From NCBI RefSeq assembly GCF_003075435.1, contig NZ_QCZJ01000014.1, positions 83,907-147,906 of the forward strand: a DNA stretch of 64,000 nt, given 5' to 3'. The position numbers and the translations under genes are program-made. Source of the stretch: Terrimonas sp. (GTDB lineage Bacteria > Bacteroidota > Bacteroidia > Chitinophagales > Chitinophagaceae). The notes beneath the pieces were generated by a model. It saw nothing but the letters and a program-made list of their open reading frames with translations, was not told where the DNA came from and ran no database searches. This document shows, piece after piece, positions 1 to 9,116 of the stretch (its first letter is position 1; every line of letters starts with the position of its first letter).

Positions 1-618
1 GTTTACGCCCAAAGCCTCTAAAAGTGCAGGCACAAATACAGCCCCGGTGCTATTAATAGCATCTACTACTATTTTGAACTTCCGTTTTTCAATAACTTCA
101 GTATCTACCAAAGGCAATGCAAGTATCGCATCAATATGCTTTGCCATAAAAGAATCATCTTCTTTTACAGTACCCAGCTTATCAACAGCAACGAAATCGA
201 AATTTTCAGCAGCAGCGATCTCCAACACCTCACGTCCATCATCACCCGAAATAAATTCGCCTTTTGCATTCAATAATTTGAGTGCATTCCACTCTTTTGG
301 ATTATGGCTTGCCGTCAGAATGATACCTCCTCCGGCATTTTCCATTGTAACAGCCATCTCAACGGTAGGAGTAGTGCTTAATCCCAAATCAACAACTTCT
401 ATACCTAATGCACTGAGTGTGCTTACAACTATATCGCGGATTATAGGCCCGCTTATTCTGCCGTCTCTTCCAATTACTACCTTACGGTTACCGGTTTTGT
501 TAATAAGCCATGTACCATACGCTGCAGTAAATTTTACAACATCCAAAGGAGATAAGGTTAACCCAGGTTTACCGCCTATAGTACCGCGTATGCCGGAAAT
601 ACTCTTGATCAATGCCAC
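1..618 (-). CDS. glmM: Phosphoglucosamine mutase, N-terminal 206 residues (runs off left edge)
   Basis: Belongs to the alpha-D-phosphohexomutase family; GlmM converts glucosamine-6-phosphate to glucosamine-1-phosphate for UDP-GlcNAc and cell-wall synthesis in the cytosol. Visible are the N-terminal SGIRG motif (residues 8-12) and the active-site loop TASHNP (102-107), whose Ser104 carries the phosphate. The start must be GTG at 616-618: an in-frame TGA sits at 622-624, and the conserved N-terminus begins directly at the GTG. A TAATTTCG string (641-648, minus strand) is one base away from the Bacteroidota -7 box. It is transcribed away from the PAP2 gene. Phosphomannomutase/phosphoglucomutase specificity cannot be excluded without the C-terminal half. 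Confidence 0.9.
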   Translation of the reverse strand, partial: MALIKSISGIRGTIGGKPGLTLSPLDVVKFTAAYGTWLINKTGNRKVVIGRDGRISGPIIRDIVVSTLSALGIEVVDLGLSTTPTVEMAVTMENAGGGIILTASHNPKEWNALKLLNAKGEFISGDDGREVLEIAAAENFDFVAVDKLGTVKEDDSFMAKHIDAILALPLVDTEVIEKRKFKIVVDAINSTGAVFVPALLEALGVN

Positions 619-857
619 GTTTCAAATAAATTTTGAGGTGCGAAATTAGCTTAAAATTTTAAAAGAAGGCCCAGTGATCACATTGTGGCACAAGATTTAA
701 GCCAAGAAGCCAGAAAGTATTACATTTGCCAAACAATTTTTTTCTTTCATGCCGGATTATCACCGATCCAATAACCACGCAATTATTAGTTGTACCTGCC
801 CGGCTTTGCATGGATTTTTCACAACTGCATGCACTTTGATATATAATTACAATCTGC

Positions 858-1427
858 ATGGATAAGCTTATTCATTACGACATAGCGCTTTTTTCTAAGA
901 TAAACGGAGAATGGCATAACCAGTTTTTTGATTGGTTTTTTCCATTGATGCGCAACCAGTACACATGGGCGCCATTGTATCTTTTTGCAGTGATATTTAT
1001 GTTGCAAAATTATAAGTGGAAAGGATTCGGCTGGATTTGCTTCTTCCTGATCACCTTTGCTATAACCGATATGTGCAGCAGTGCTGTTATAAAACCGCTT
1101 GCAGGCAGAATACGCCCCTGCGCTGACCCCTTCCTTGCAGATGCTGTTCGCTCACTCGTTGGTTGCGGCGGCAGGTGGAGCTTTCCTTCTTCCCATGCAT
1201 CCAACCATTTTGGACTGGCAATGTTTTCTTTTAAAACTCTATTGTTTATTCCTTTAAAATGGAGATGGCTTTTGTTTTTGTGGGCTGTTGTTATTTGCTA
1301 TGCACAGGTTTATGTTGGTGTTCATTACCCTATTGATATTATCTGTGGTACGTTGCTTGGCTGTACTGTTGGTTATTTAACCGGCGCAATTTTTAATAAA
1401 AGAGTGGGTTTTGGTTCTTTAGCTTAA
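858..1427 (+). CDS. PAP2-family membrane phosphatase
   Basis: A 189-residue integral membrane protein of the type 2 phosphatidic acid phosphatase superfamily, which removes phosphate from lipid substrates such as phosphatidate or undecaprenyl pyrophosphate at the inner membrane. The three signature blocks are visible: K79...R86-P87, PSSH with His113, and GVHYPID with His156 and Asp160. Block 3 is unusual because the canonical Ser-Arg before it is Ala149-Gln150, so the phosphate-contacting Arg is absent; activity may still be retained. Several hydrophobic stretches (about 38-50, 57-75, 118-133, 137-155) fit five or six membrane segments. The CNNM gene starts 12 bases after its stop, so the two are probably co-transcribed. 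Substrate unknown. Confidence 0.85.
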   Translation: MDKLIHYDIALFSKINGEWHNQFFDWFFPLMRNQYTWAPLYLFAVIFMLQNYKWKGFGWICFFLITFAITDMCSSAVIKPLAGRIRPCADPFLADAVRSLVGCGGRWSFPSSHASNHFGLAMFSFKTLLFIPLKWRWLLFLWAVVICYAQVYVGVHYPIDIICGTLLGCTVGYLTGAIFNKRVGFGSLA

Positions 1428-1439
1428 CTTCATAACACT

Positions 1440-2738
1440 ATGGTTGAAATTCTGATAATACTGGGATTAATATTACTGAATGGCATTTTTTCCATGGCTG
1501 AGATCGCTTTGGTTTCTGCACGCAAAGCGAGGCTGGAATCGCAGGCGTCTAAAGGAGATAAAAGCGCTAAAGATGCACTTGAACTGGCTGAGCGGCCAGA
1601 TACATTTCTTTCAACAGTGCAGATAGGCATTACGCTTATAGGCATATTAACGGGTATTTATTCAGGTGAAGCGCTAAAAACCGAATTAATTGACTTTCTG
1701 AACCGGTATGATTTTATACGTCCGTATTCAAGTGTTGCGGCAACCACTATCATTGTTGTTGTAATTACGTATTTCACTTTGGTTTTGGGCGAACTGGTGC
1801 CAAAGCGAATAGGGTTATCACGTCCTGAAGCCATTGCCAAGCTTGTGGCAAAGCCGATGAGCTTTCTCAGCAAGATTACATATCCCTTTGTGTGGTTGCT
1901 CAGCAAATCCACATATCTTACTGTAAAGCTATTTAACATCAAGCCAAAGGATAACCAGGTTACGGAGGAAGAAATAAAAGCCATTATAAGTGAGGGAACT
2001 GAGCAGGGAACCATTGAAGAAGCGGAACAGGAAATTATAGAACGTGTTTTTCATCTCGGCGACAGAAATATCACCTCGCTTATGACACACCGTAATGATA
2101 TTGTGTGGTTTGATCTTGAAAAAAATGAGGAAAAAATTAAAGAGAAAATTATTGTTGAACCACATTCCGTTTACCCGGTTTGCGATGGAAATATTGATAA
2201 CATAAAAGGAGTCGTATCAATTAAAGACCTGTACATCCATGAAAACACAGCTATACTTAAAGAAATAATGCAGCCTACATTATTTGTTCCGGAAAACAAC
2301 ACAGCGTACCAGGTACTGGAAAGATTTAAGGAAACAAAAATACATTGCTGTTTTGTGGTGGATGAATATGGAAGCCTTTTAGGCATGATCACGCTGAATG
2401 ATATTCTTGAGGCGATAGTTGGCGAAATTCCACAGGTGGATGATACTGAAGATTACGAAATAAGAAAAAGAGAAGATGGCAGCTATTTTGTTGACGGACA
2501 ACTCCCGTTTTATGATTTTTTAAGCACTTTCAGAAAAACGGAATGGATGAATGAAGGTGAACAGGAATTTGACACCCTCGCAGGTTTTATCTTACATCAA
2601 TTAGAACGCATACCCCGCACCGGTGATACATTAGAATGGCGCGGTTTTACTTTCGAAATTGCCGACATGGACGGGCACCGCATTGATAAAGTGCTGGTAA
2701 CCATTTCAGACGATATAAGAAAAGAAATGGAAGAATAA
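1440..2738 (+). CDS. CNNM/CorC (hemolysin C) family transporter protein
   Basis: A 432-residue protein with the classic order: N-terminal DUF21/CNNM membrane domain (about 1-185, hydrophobic segments near 1-20, 58-80, 95-120 and 135-160), a pair of CBS domains (about 200-330), and a C-terminal CorC_HlyC domain (about 345-428). This family is tied to magnesium and cobalt efflux in bacteria and to Mg homeostasis in animals; the older name hemolysin is misleading. The motif GELVPKRIGLSRPE after the third hydrophobic segment is typical. It lies 12 bases downstream of the PAP2 gene, suggesting one transcript. Bacteroidota paralogues include GldE; nothing gliding-related is adjacent, so this is left as a generic CNNM protein. 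Confidence 0.88.
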   Translation: MVEILIILGLILLNGIFSMAEIALVSARKARLESQASKGDKSAKDALELAERPDTFLSTVQIGITLIGILTGIYSGEALKTELIDFLNRYDFIRPYSSVAATTIIVVVITYFTLVLGELVPKRIGLSRPEAIAKLVAKPMSFLSKITYPFVWLLSKSTYLTVKLFNIKPKDNQVTEEEIKAIISEGTEQGTIEEAEQEIIERVFHLGDRNITSLMTHRNDIVWFDLEKNEEKIKEKIIVEPHSVYPVCDGNIDNIKGVVSIKDLYIHENTAILKEIMQPTLFVPENNTAYQVLERFKETKIHCCFVVDEYGSLLGMITLNDILEAIVGEIPQVDDTEDYEIRKREDGSYFVDGQLPFYDFLSTFRKTEWMNEGEQEFDTLAGFILHQLERIPRTGDTLEWRGFTFEIADMDGHRIDKVLVTISDDIRKEMEE

Positions 2739-2818
2739 TTTTCACATTTGATATTGCTTAGCGGCATCAGATTTGATTTAAAGTGGCACAGAACCTTTAA
2801 ACTAAAATCTGATACTTT

Positions 2819-3679
2819 ATGAAGCGAACAATTGTAAAATTGTTTTATGCAATTTTATTGTCAACCCTTGTATTCTCCTGTAAAAAAGAAAATACTGATT
2901 TGTCAAAAGAGGTCATCCCCCAGGAAACAAACTCCGGAACAAAGCCAGATGTTGATATAGTAGAAACAGCACCTCCTGTACAGGTAGCAATAAGCGAAAA
3001 AATAACAGATAACTGTCTTGGATTTTACAGGGCATTACCGGCAAGATATGATTCAACCTCAAAAAAATATCCATTGCTTATTTTTCTGCATGGATCAGGA
3101 GAGATGGGAAATGGGACGACGGATCTTCCGCTCGTACTCAGAAATGCTGTGCCGAAGTTGATCAACAACAAGAAATTTCCGCCCAACTTTAATGTGGGAG
3201 GAAAGAATTATTCGTTTATTGTTTTTTCGCCACAAACAAAAAGCTGGACTACGGTAGCCGATGTATATGCAATGATACGATACGCTATAAAGAAATACAG
3301 GATTGATACTACAAGAATTTATGTTTCAGGGTTAAGTTTGGGCGGAGGTTTAACCTGGGCTACGGGAGCTGCATATCCTAAAATGCTTGCGGCTATAGCT
3401 CCGATATGCGGTTCTATTACTGCAACCGAATCCAATACCAAGCCAATTGCATCGGCTAATCTGCCCGTATGGGCCTTCCATAATGAGGATGATGACAGAG
3501 CTTCGGTTAATTATACCAAAGAATATGTTGCAAAAATAAACGCTTACAATCCATCACCTAAAGCTAAAATGACTATTTGGCCCACCGGAAAACATGATTC
3601 GTGGACAAAAGCAACAGACCCGGCATATAAAGAAAACAATATGAATATGTATGAGTGGATGCTGCAATATCACCGTTAG
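2819..3679 (+). CDS. Secreted lipoprotein alpha/beta hydrolase (esterase/phospholipase-like)
   Basis: A 286-residue alpha/beta hydrolase with a lipoprotein signal (hydrophobic run then VFSC, Cys21, followed by Lys-Lys), so probably anchored to the outer membrane or periplasmic face. Catalytic elements: FLHGSGEMGNG forms the oxyanion loop, GLSLGGG carries the nucleophile Ser, EDDD follows a later strand, and the His is in GKHDSW. The same arrangement occurs in the dienelactone hydrolase/PHB depolymerase-like and PET-type esterase groups, which act on small esters or feruloyl/acetyl esters of polysaccharides. The substrate cannot be read from the sequence. Single gene, ended by the hairpin at 3710-3735. 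Confidence 0.75.
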   Translation: MKRTIVKLFYAILLSTLVFSCKKENTDLSKEVIPQETNSGTKPDVDIVETAPPVQVAISEKITDNCLGFYRALPARYDSTSKKYPLLIFLHGSGEMGNGTTDLPLVLRNAVPKLINNKKFPPNFNVGGKNYSFIVFSPQTKSWTTVADVYAMIRYAIKKYRIDTTRIYVSGLSLGGGLTWATGAAYPKMLAAIAPICGSITATESNTKPIASANLPVWAFHNEDDDRASVNYTKEYVAKINAYNPSPKAKMTIWPTGKHDSWTKATDPAYKENNMNMYEWMLQYHR

Positions 3680-3709
3680 TTAAATAAGCTTATTCACTTT
3701 CAGATGTAG

Positions 3710-3735
3710 CCCGGGCAGATCCGCCCGGGTTTTTA
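3710..3735. terminator. Rho-independent terminator between convergent genes
   Basis: A perfect 7-bp stem CCCGGGC (3710-3716) / GCCCGGG (3723-3729) with a 6-base loop, followed by TTTTTATTTT on the plus strand. It ends the esterase gene. The stop codon of the convergent minus-strand gene overlaps its T-tract (3733-3735). Confidence 0.85.
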
Positions 3736-4341
3736 TTTTGCGGCAGTTATTTCTATTCCACGTATATCCTGCAGTTTAAACAGCACTTCATCAAGCCGGT
3801 TTTTGGGAATACCGATCTGCATATCACAAAACAACTGAACATCCTGTTTTAAGACACTGCAGTTATAGTATTTGCATATTTTCATTACATCATTCATAAT
3901 GGTATAATCAAAATGAAGATGGTATTTTTTTTCGACCTGCTTTTGTATAACAGGCACTGTTTGCAGCACCAGCGCAGCTGCAGAACGATATGCATTGATA
4001 AGCCCCGGAACACCAAGCAGGGTGCCGCCAAAATACCGCACCACTACAATCAGCACATCCGTTAACAGACGGTTCTCAATAACTCCGAAAATAGGCTTAC
4101 CGGCTGTTCCTGATGGCTCTCCGTCATCACTTACCCTGTACATATTTCCATCAAGCCCTATGCGATAAGCAAAGCAATAGTGAGATGCTTTAGGATATTC
4201 CTTTTTTATTGACTCAAGATTTGGTTTAAACTCATCTACGGAAGTAAAAGGAAGCACAACAGCAATAAAGCGGCTGCCTTTGTCCTTATATTCAGCTACA
4301 CTCCTTTGTTCAACGGTATAATAAAAATCAGCATGCTTCAT
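3733..4341 (-). CDS. IMPACT/UPF0029 family protein (YigZ-like)
   Basis: About 203 residues from the ATG at 4339-4341, matching the size of E. coli YigZ. A longer reading to 4425 exists but would run 64 bases into the end of the upstream EamA gene, so the inner ATG is preferred. The N-terminal UPF0029 domain shows the family's hallmarks: GSRFIA near the start, YRIGLDGNMYRVSDDGEPSGTAG in the middle, and VVRYFGGTLLGVPGLI. A C-terminal DUF1949-like domain follows. The family is related to the yeast and mammalian translation-stress regulator IMPACT; its bacterial role is not settled. It lies 20 bases behind the EamA gene and probably shares its transcript. Confidence 0.88.
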   Translation of the reverse strand: MKHADFYYTVEQRSVAEYKDKGSRFIAVVLPFTSVDEFKPNLESIKKEYPKASHYCFAYRIGLDGNMYRVSDDGEPSGTAGKPIFGVIENRLLTDVLIVVVRYFGGTLLGVPGLINAYRSAAALVLQTVPVIQKQVEKKYHLHFDYTIMNDVMKICKYYNCSVLKQDVQLFCDMQIGIPKNRLDEVLFKLQDIRGIEITAAK

Positions 4342-4361
4342 TTCGGTCAAATATATAATTC

Positions 4362-5246
4362 TTATCTCATCAAAATTCCTGAAATTAATAAAATGGATAT
4401 TGCGGCAAGCGCTATACCCAACCAATTTAATAACGAAAGCCTCTCTTTGAAAATAACTCCTGCGGCAAATGCACTCAATAAAACTACCGCGATATTATTT
4501 ACAGTTAGTATAACAGCACTTTTACCCGGATTTATTTTCAACACCTTTATAAGAAACCCGATAGAAAAATAATTAGGAATCCCCAATGCTACACCTGCGG
4601 CAAGTGATCGCATGGAGAGCTTTTCGCGACCACTGATAATAATAAAAGAGAGTATAGCAATACCAATGCAGGCTGCAGTAGCAAATGCAGTCACCAGATA
4701 TTCGTCATTATTACTTGTGTTTAAAAACCGTGATTCTACAAATTTAATAGCCGTATCAAGCAACCCACTCCAGATAAAAATAACAGCAGGCACTATGATC
4801 AATAATAGTTTTGGCAAAGCAGTTTTATTTTCAATACCGCTGTTTCGATAGCTGGTGAACACTACTGCAGCAAGCGCCAGCAATACACCTGCTATCCTTG
4901 CAATATCCACTCCCTCATTATATAAATAAACAGAGAACAGGAAGGGAATAACAAGCGAGAGTTTATATGCCGTTACCGTAACAGCAATGCCTATACGCTG
5001 CGCTGAAAACCCAATAACATTAAACAGAAGGATAAAACTTGTACCCATAGCCAGTGCCCAGCCAAACCAATCTGCATATAAAGACGATTTAAGGGGAAGT
5101 TGCTGACGAATGATGCTGCCGGTTATTACGCAGGTTATATAGTTTGAAACAATTACCTGCATGGTGCTCCAGCCAAACCGCTGCGCTAACTTGAAAAACA
5201 GTGTAAGGTATGTTGAGCATACAATGCTGCCAACCAGGTATATCAA
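4362..5246 (-). CDS. EamA (drug/metabolite transporter superfamily) permease
   Basis: A 294-residue, highly hydrophobic protein with about ten membrane segments arranged as two EamA repeats, the pattern of the DMT superfamily (small-molecule exporters or importers). No ligand can be assigned. Its ATG overlaps the ribD stop by 4 bases (5243-5246), the usual sign of translational coupling, and yigZ-like follows 20 bases later, so ribD - eamA - yigZ-like reads as one operon. Coupling to ribD might hint at a flavin or flavin precursor, but this is only context; riboflavin importers of known families look different. Confidence 0.82.
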   Translation of the reverse strand: MIYLVGSIVCSTYLTLFFKLAQRFGWSTMQVIVSNYITCVITGSIIRQQLPLKSSLYADWFGWALAMGTSFILLFNVIGFSAQRIGIAVTVTAYKLSLVIPFLFSVYLYNEGVDIARIAGVLLALAAVVFTSYRNSGIENKTALPKLLLIIVPAVIFIWSGLLDTAIKFVESRFLNTSNNDEYLVTAFATAACIGIAILSFIIISGREKLSMRSLAAGVALGIPNYFSIGFLIKVLKINPGKSAVILTVNNIAVVLLSAFAAGVIFKERLSLLNWLGIALAAISILLISGILMR

Positions 5247-6328
5247 AGTGAAAGGGATTGATTGTTTGAATAATAAGCTACCTGGTCTGAAAACAAGCGC
5301 TCATTCTTTACCGGGTGAGAAGACCCAAGCACAGGAGCTTTGATGCCTTCACCTGCTTCTAGATTTTCATTTGTAATAATCCTCGCTTCGTCCCACATTC
5401 CTTCATCTATAAAAGATTGCAGCAACTTTGCCCCCCCCTCAATTAATACACTCTGAACGCGGAGATTATATAATGCATGTATGATTTGATGAACAATGCT
5501 TACATCATTGGTCACCTGGTAATACCATGTTCTATTTTCCTTATTTTTTATATCGTCAAACGACTCAATAGTATTTTGTATCCTGTTAAAAACAATCGTT
5601 GTTACGGCATTATCAAATAAATGCAGATGATGCGGCAAACTCAACTCCATATCAAGCACCAGTCTCACCGGGTTTTTCCCCGGCCATAATCTTGTAGTAA
5701 GCGATGGATCATCCAGCCTTGCGGTATTGGTGCCAACCAAAATAGCAGCTTCTTCGCTGCGCCATTTATGCACCAGCCGGTTCGTATATGCATTACTGAT
5801 ATGAAGGCGATTATTGCCCAAATCACCAATAACCCCGTTATTACTTTGCGCCCATTTAAGTACAATATACGGGCGATGTTTTGTATGAAATGTAAAGAAC
5901 CGCCTGTTCAGCGTTTTACATTCCTTTTCAAGCACATTGGCTATTACAGCTATACCTGCAGTTTTCAGCTTATCAATGCCCTTACCATCTACCTCAGTAA
6001 ACGGATCCCGGCAGCCAATAACTACTGTGGGTATATCGTGCTTTGTGATAAGATCTGCGCAGGGAGGAGTTTTCCCAAAATGAGCGCAGGGCTCTAAGGA
6101 AACATACATTACACTTTTACTGATAAGATTTTCATCTGCTTTATTGACAGATGCAATGCAATTCACTTCCGCATGTGGTTGCCCATATGCTTTATGATAT
6201 CCCTCTCCTATTATTCTTCCTTCATGCACCAGCACTGCGCCTACCATTGGGTTGGGCGCTGTATTGCCGGCAGCAAGTTGCGCCAGTTGCAAACACCGGT
6301 TCATGTATAATTCGTGAAGAGACAACAA
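5243..6328 (-). CDS. ribD: Bifunctional riboflavin biosynthesis deaminase/reductase
   Basis: A 361-residue RibD: it deaminates diaminohydroxyphosphoribosylaminopyrimidine and then reduces the ribosyl side chain with NADPH, steps two and three of riboflavin synthesis. The N-terminal cytidine-deaminase fold (about 1-145) shows the zinc site His52-Ala-Glu54 and the PCAHFGKTPPC cysteine pair. The C-terminal RibD_C reductase (about 150-355) contains KWAQSNNGVI, EEAAILVGTNTARLDDPSLTTR and VLIEGGAKLLQSFI. MNRCLQLAQ at residue 9 is an alternative start. A perfect TACCTTTG box lies 34 bases upstream. First gene of a three-gene transcript with the EamA permease and the IMPACT-family gene. Confidence 0.95.
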   Translation of the reverse strand: MLSLHELYMNRCLQLAQLAAGNTAPNPMVGAVLVHEGRIIGEGYHKAYGQPHAEVNCIASVNKADENLISKSVMYVSLEPCAHFGKTPPCADLITKHDIPTVVIGCRDPFTEVDGKGIDKLKTAGIAVIANVLEKECKTLNRRFFTFHTKHRPYIVLKWAQSNNGVIGDLGNNRLHISNAYTNRLVHKWRSEEAAILVGTNTARLDDPSLTTRLWPGKNPVRLVLDMELSLPHHLHLFDNAVTTIVFNRIQNTIESFDDIKNKENRTWYYQVTNDVSIVHQIIHALYNLRVQSVLIEGGAKLLQSFIDEGMWDEARIITNENLEAGEGIKAPVLGSSHPVKNERLFSDQVAYYSNNQSLSL

Positions 6329-6362
6329 GAGTTATATAGCGGTATAAAAATTTACCAACGGG

Positions 6363-6370
6363 CAAAGGTA
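6363..6370 (-). promoter_or_regulatory. Bacteroidota -7 promoter box for ribD
   Basis: Minus-strand TACCTTTG, an exact match to TAnnTTTG, 34 bases before the ribD ATG. No convincing -33 TTTG element is visible. Confidence 0.5.
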
Positions 6371-6446
6371 ACAAGTCTTTGAGTAATTATTACGCTTACA
6401 GGCACACCTGAGAATGTCACTTTCTTCAAACGATACCATCAGAAAA

Positions 6447-6474
6447 CAGCCCCGCTTCAAATTAGGCGGGGCTG
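6447..6474 (-). terminator. Rho-independent terminator after the FKBP gene
   Basis: Perfect 9-bp stem CAGCCCCGC (6447-6455) / GCGGGGCTG (6466-6474) with a 10-base loop. On the minus strand it is followed by TTTTCT, 30 bases after the stop of the FKBP gene. Confidence 0.8.
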
Positions 6475-6503
6475 TTTATTTATTATACAGGTACCGGAAG
6501 CTC

Positions 6504-7499
6504 CTACTGGTTTTTCTTTTTTACCGGCGGAGTTAATGGCCTGATCACTCTTTTTTTAGTAGTATCTACCTGAACCTGGGGAGCAGGCTGAGGAAGCTTG
6601 GGCGCATCTAATACATCTAATATCTCTACATCAAATATCAGGTTGCTGTTGGGTTTAATTTTACCTGAACCCTGCGAACCATATCCTAAAACAGAAGGTA
6701 TGTATATTGTACCCTTTGCTCCTTTACCCATTTGCTTTAAGCCATCTTCAAAACCTTTTATTGAACCACCCTGTCCTATAGTAACATTATATGGTTCGGT
6801 ATGACGGAAAGTTGAATCAATATTGCTGTCAAACGGTGTACCATCAAGCAACTTACCTGTGTATTTTACCACCAGCGTTTGCCCGTCTTTAGGCAGTTCA
6901 CCACCAGCTTGTTTAATATCAACATAAGTTCCAACTGTTGTTTTAGCAGGCTTCAGGTTATTCTTGGCAAAATATTCTTCAAGTGTTTTTTCATCTTTCA
7001 CTTTTTGGCCAATAGCACGGATAGAATCTTCTTTCATGAATGCTGTTCTTTCTTTCATGAAATCTTCCTGGGCATTTTCTGTTTTAAGTATTCCCAGCAC
7101 CTTGAAAGTGGTAGAAAGATATTCTCCCTTTTTAAATCCTGCAGGCATCATGCCCATACCGTCTTTAAAAATGCTGTCTGTGGGTATACGGGTAATAATA
7201 CTGTCGCCAACTTTAACCTGTTTAAATATTTCAAAGTATTCTTTAGGTAGCTGCATGCTGTCTATAGGCTGGTACTGGGGTAACTGTCCATAAGTATCTT
7301 TCAATAAAGAATCTTTATATTTCTGAGCGAAATTAAATTTCATCACCTCACCGTAGGCAATGGTTTTACCGTTTCCTGAGCTGATGATTTTATACTCCAT
7401 TCCGTTCTTTAGCTTTTTGAAAGAACTGTTTCCTTTATTGCAGGACATCATAAAGTTCCCCAGTACAATCGCTCCTAAAACCCATATTGCTTTTTTCAT
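6504..7499 (-). CDS. Lipoprotein FKBP-type peptidyl-prolyl isomerase
   Basis: A 331-residue secreted foldase. The start MKKAIWVLGAIVLG followed by MMSC (Cys20) is a lipoprotein signal. The C-terminal part (about 195-295) is a full FKBP domain: KYTGKLLDGTPFDSN, the GQGGSIKGFEDGLKQM loop, IYIPSVLGYG and LIFDVEILDV. The N-terminal part (about 30-185) is a diverged FKBP-like copy (KLKNGMEYKII and IITRIPTDSIF) that lacks clear active-site residues. The tail (300-331) is Pro/Lys rich. FKBPs catalyse cis-trans isomerisation of prolyl bonds; here it would act in the periplasm or on the cell surface. It starts 12 bases after the nrnA-like stop, so both belong to one transcript. Confidence 0.88.
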   Translation of the reverse strand: MKKAIWVLGAIVLGNFMMSCNKGNSSFKKLKNGMEYKIISSGNGKTIAYGEVMKFNFAQKYKDSLLKDTYGQLPQYQPIDSMQLPKEYFEIFKQVKVGDSIITRIPTDSIFKDGMGMMPAGFKKGEYLSTTFKVLGILKTENAQEDFMKERTAFMKEDSIRAIGQKVKDEKTLEEYFAKNNLKPAKTTVGTYVDIKQAGGELPKDGQTLVVKYTGKLLDGTPFDSNIDSTFRHTEPYNVTIGQGGSIKGFEDGLKQMGKGAKGTIYIPSVLGYGSQGSGKIKPNSNLIFDVEILDVLDAPKLPQPAPQVQVDTTKKRVIRPLTPPVKKKNQ

Positions 7500-7511
7500 A
7501 ATTAAAATTGA

Positions 7512-8537
7512 TTATTGTAATTGTGTTGCGTTTTCTTTTATAGCGTTTTTAAATGCCTGTACGGTTTTTTGCAGTGAATCAGCGCTTCTTCCACCAGAAG
7601 CATTAAAATGCCCTCCACCATTAAAATATGTACGTGCAAAGGTATTTACATCAAAATCTCCTTTGCTTCTGAACGACCACTTTCTTTCTTCATCCCTGTC
7701 AATTACCAAACCAGCCAGCTTTATTCCCTGGATGGACAACGGATAATTAACCAGTCCTTCAGTATCGCCTGTTCGTACATTAAATTTCAACAAATCAGAT
7801 TTTGGTATAGCTATCAATGCCGCATTATATTCATAAAACACTTCCATCCTGTATAATAAAACGTGCCCGAGAAAACGGAGCCTGTCTTCAAGAAAATTAT
7901 CATAAAGGTTTTCGTGCACAATTGAATGTTGAAGCCCCTTGTTTTTCAGTTCAGCCACCATGCGGTGAACATCTGATGAGGTTGCCGGAAACCGGAATGA
8001 ACCTGTATCGCCTATAATGCCTGCATACAAACAGGAAGCTATATCCTGGTTAATGAGCTCAGCCTTGCCTGATCCAACTATAAAGTCGTATACCATTTCG
8101 CTGGTAGAGCTTTTGGAAGTAAGGCTTATACCATAATCAAAAGATGCTGTTTCAGGCTGCTCATGATGATCAATTAAAACTTTAACACATTGCAGCTCTT
8201 TAAGCTTTTGAGCCATGTGCTTTGTTCTGTGCATGGCATTAAAATCAAGGCAGAACAACCATTCAGCACTATCCAGTATGGATAAAGCCTTTTCTTTTGC
8301 GGCTTCAAAATCAACTACGTTTCTGCAGCCCGGCATCCATTTTAAGAAATCGGGCCAATTGGTAGGAGATATTACGGCAATATTATGCCCAAGCTGGGAT
8401 AAAAAACCCGCTAATGCCAGAGATGAGCCCATAGCATCCGGATCAGGCTTTTGATGCATGGTAATTACAATTCTCCGTGGGGTTGATAATAATGGATAAA
8501 TCTCCTGGATGGGCTTCATAAAAGGCGCAAAAATCAT
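7512..8537 (-). CDS. DHH/DHHA1 phosphoesterase, NrnA type
   Basis: A 341-residue cytosolic phosphoesterase of the DHH superfamily. Motifs in order: HQKPDPDAMGSS (motif I), LDFNAMHR (motif II), LIDHHEQPE (the DHH box), IIGDTGSFRFP, and the DHHA1 glycine loop NGGGHFNASGG near the end. NrnA enzymes degrade short oligoribonucleotides and dephosphorylate 3'-phosphoadenosine 5'-phosphate. MKPIQEI at residue 7 is an equally good start. Divergently transcribed from ndk across about 130 bases and followed after 12 bases by the FKBP lipoprotein gene. Confidence 0.88.
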   Translation of the reverse strand: MIFAPFMKPIQEIYPLLSTPRRIVITMHQKPDPDAMGSSLALAGFLSQLGHNIAVISPTNWPDFLKWMPGCRNVVDFEAAKEKALSILDSAEWLFCLDFNAMHRTKHMAQKLKELQCVKVLIDHHEQPETASFDYGISLTSKSSTSEMVYDFIVGSGKAELINQDIASCLYAGIIGDTGSFRFPATSSDVHRMVAELKNKGLQHSIVHENLYDNFLEDRLRFLGHVLLYRMEVFYEYNAALIAIPKSDLLKFNVRTGDTEGLVNYPLSIQGIKLAGLVIDRDEERKWSFRSKGDFDVNTFARTYFNGGGHFNASGGRSADSLQKTVQAFKNAIKENATQLQ

Positions 8538-8640
8538 TTATAATAGCCATTCAGTCAAATATTTTTTCCTGCATAAACAGATACAGGCTTATAAGGATGC
8601 TAATTACACAAATCAATATGCTAATTATTAACCGAAACAG

Positions 8641-8648
8641 TACCTTTG
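8641..8648 (+). promoter_or_regulatory. Bacteroidota -7 promoter box for ndk
   Basis: TACCTTTG matches TAnnTTTG exactly and ends 18 bases before the ndk ATG (8667), predicting a very short leader. No clear -33 TTTG. Confidence 0.55.
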
Positions 8649-8666
8649 CTGCCCAAAAGAAAAAAT

Positions 8667-9083
8667 ATGAGCAATAGAACATTTACCATGATTAAGCCTG
8701 ACGCATTTGCCAATGGTCATTCAGGAGCTATTATAGACAGAATTATAAAGGCAGGCTTTAAAATTGTGGCTTTAAAACTCACATCGCTATCTGCTGAAAA
8801 AGCCGGTGAATTTTACGCGGTGCATAAGCAACGTCCTTTTTACGGAGAACTGGTAGAATTTATGAGCAGCGGACCCATTATCGCAGCTATTTTAGAAAAA
8901 AACAATGCAGTAGAAGATTTCAGGAAGCTGATTGGTGCAACCGACCCCGCTAAGGCAGATGAAGGTACCATACGCAGGGTTTTTGCTGAAAACCTTGGCA
9001 GAAACGCTATTCATGGCAGCGATAGTGATGATAATGCCGCCATAGAAGGCAATTTTTTCTTTTCAGGACTGGAAAGGATTTAA
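8667..9083 (+). CDS. ndk: Nucleoside-diphosphate kinase
   Basis: A 138-residue NDK that transfers phosphate from ATP to nucleoside diphosphates via a phosphohistidine. The active-site motif NAIHGSDS is present with His116; TMIKPDA near the N-terminus and the [11 protein letters not shown] block are also standard. The reading frame extends 21 bases upstream to a TTG inside the promoter box, but the ATG at 8667 gives the normal family length and is chosen. Single gene, flanked by a TAnnTTTG promoter and a strong terminator. Confidence 0.97.
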   Translation: MSNRTFTMIKPDAFANGHSGAIIDRIIKAGFKIVALKLTSLSAEKAGEFYAVHKQRPFYGELVEFMSSGPIIAAILEKNNAVEDFRKLIGATDPAKADEGTIRRVFAENLGRNAIHGSDSDDNAAIEGNFFFSGLERI

Positions 9084-9116
9084 GTGTTTCTATTTAAAAA
9101 ATAAATAATCTGGCGA

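Noticed and set aside
47..649. 200-codon plus-strand frame
   Set aside because: It is antisense to the glmM coding region, which has clear family motifs; the plus-strand translation is Ser/Thr/Ile-rich and matches nothing.
2780..2800. Sigma-54 promoter (TGGCAC at 2785)
   Set aside because: The -12 part (TTGC) is missing at the required spacing.
8646..8666. Seven extra N-terminal codons for ndk (TTG start)
   Set aside because: The TTG overlaps the -7 box and the ATG at 8667 gives the normal NDK N-terminus.
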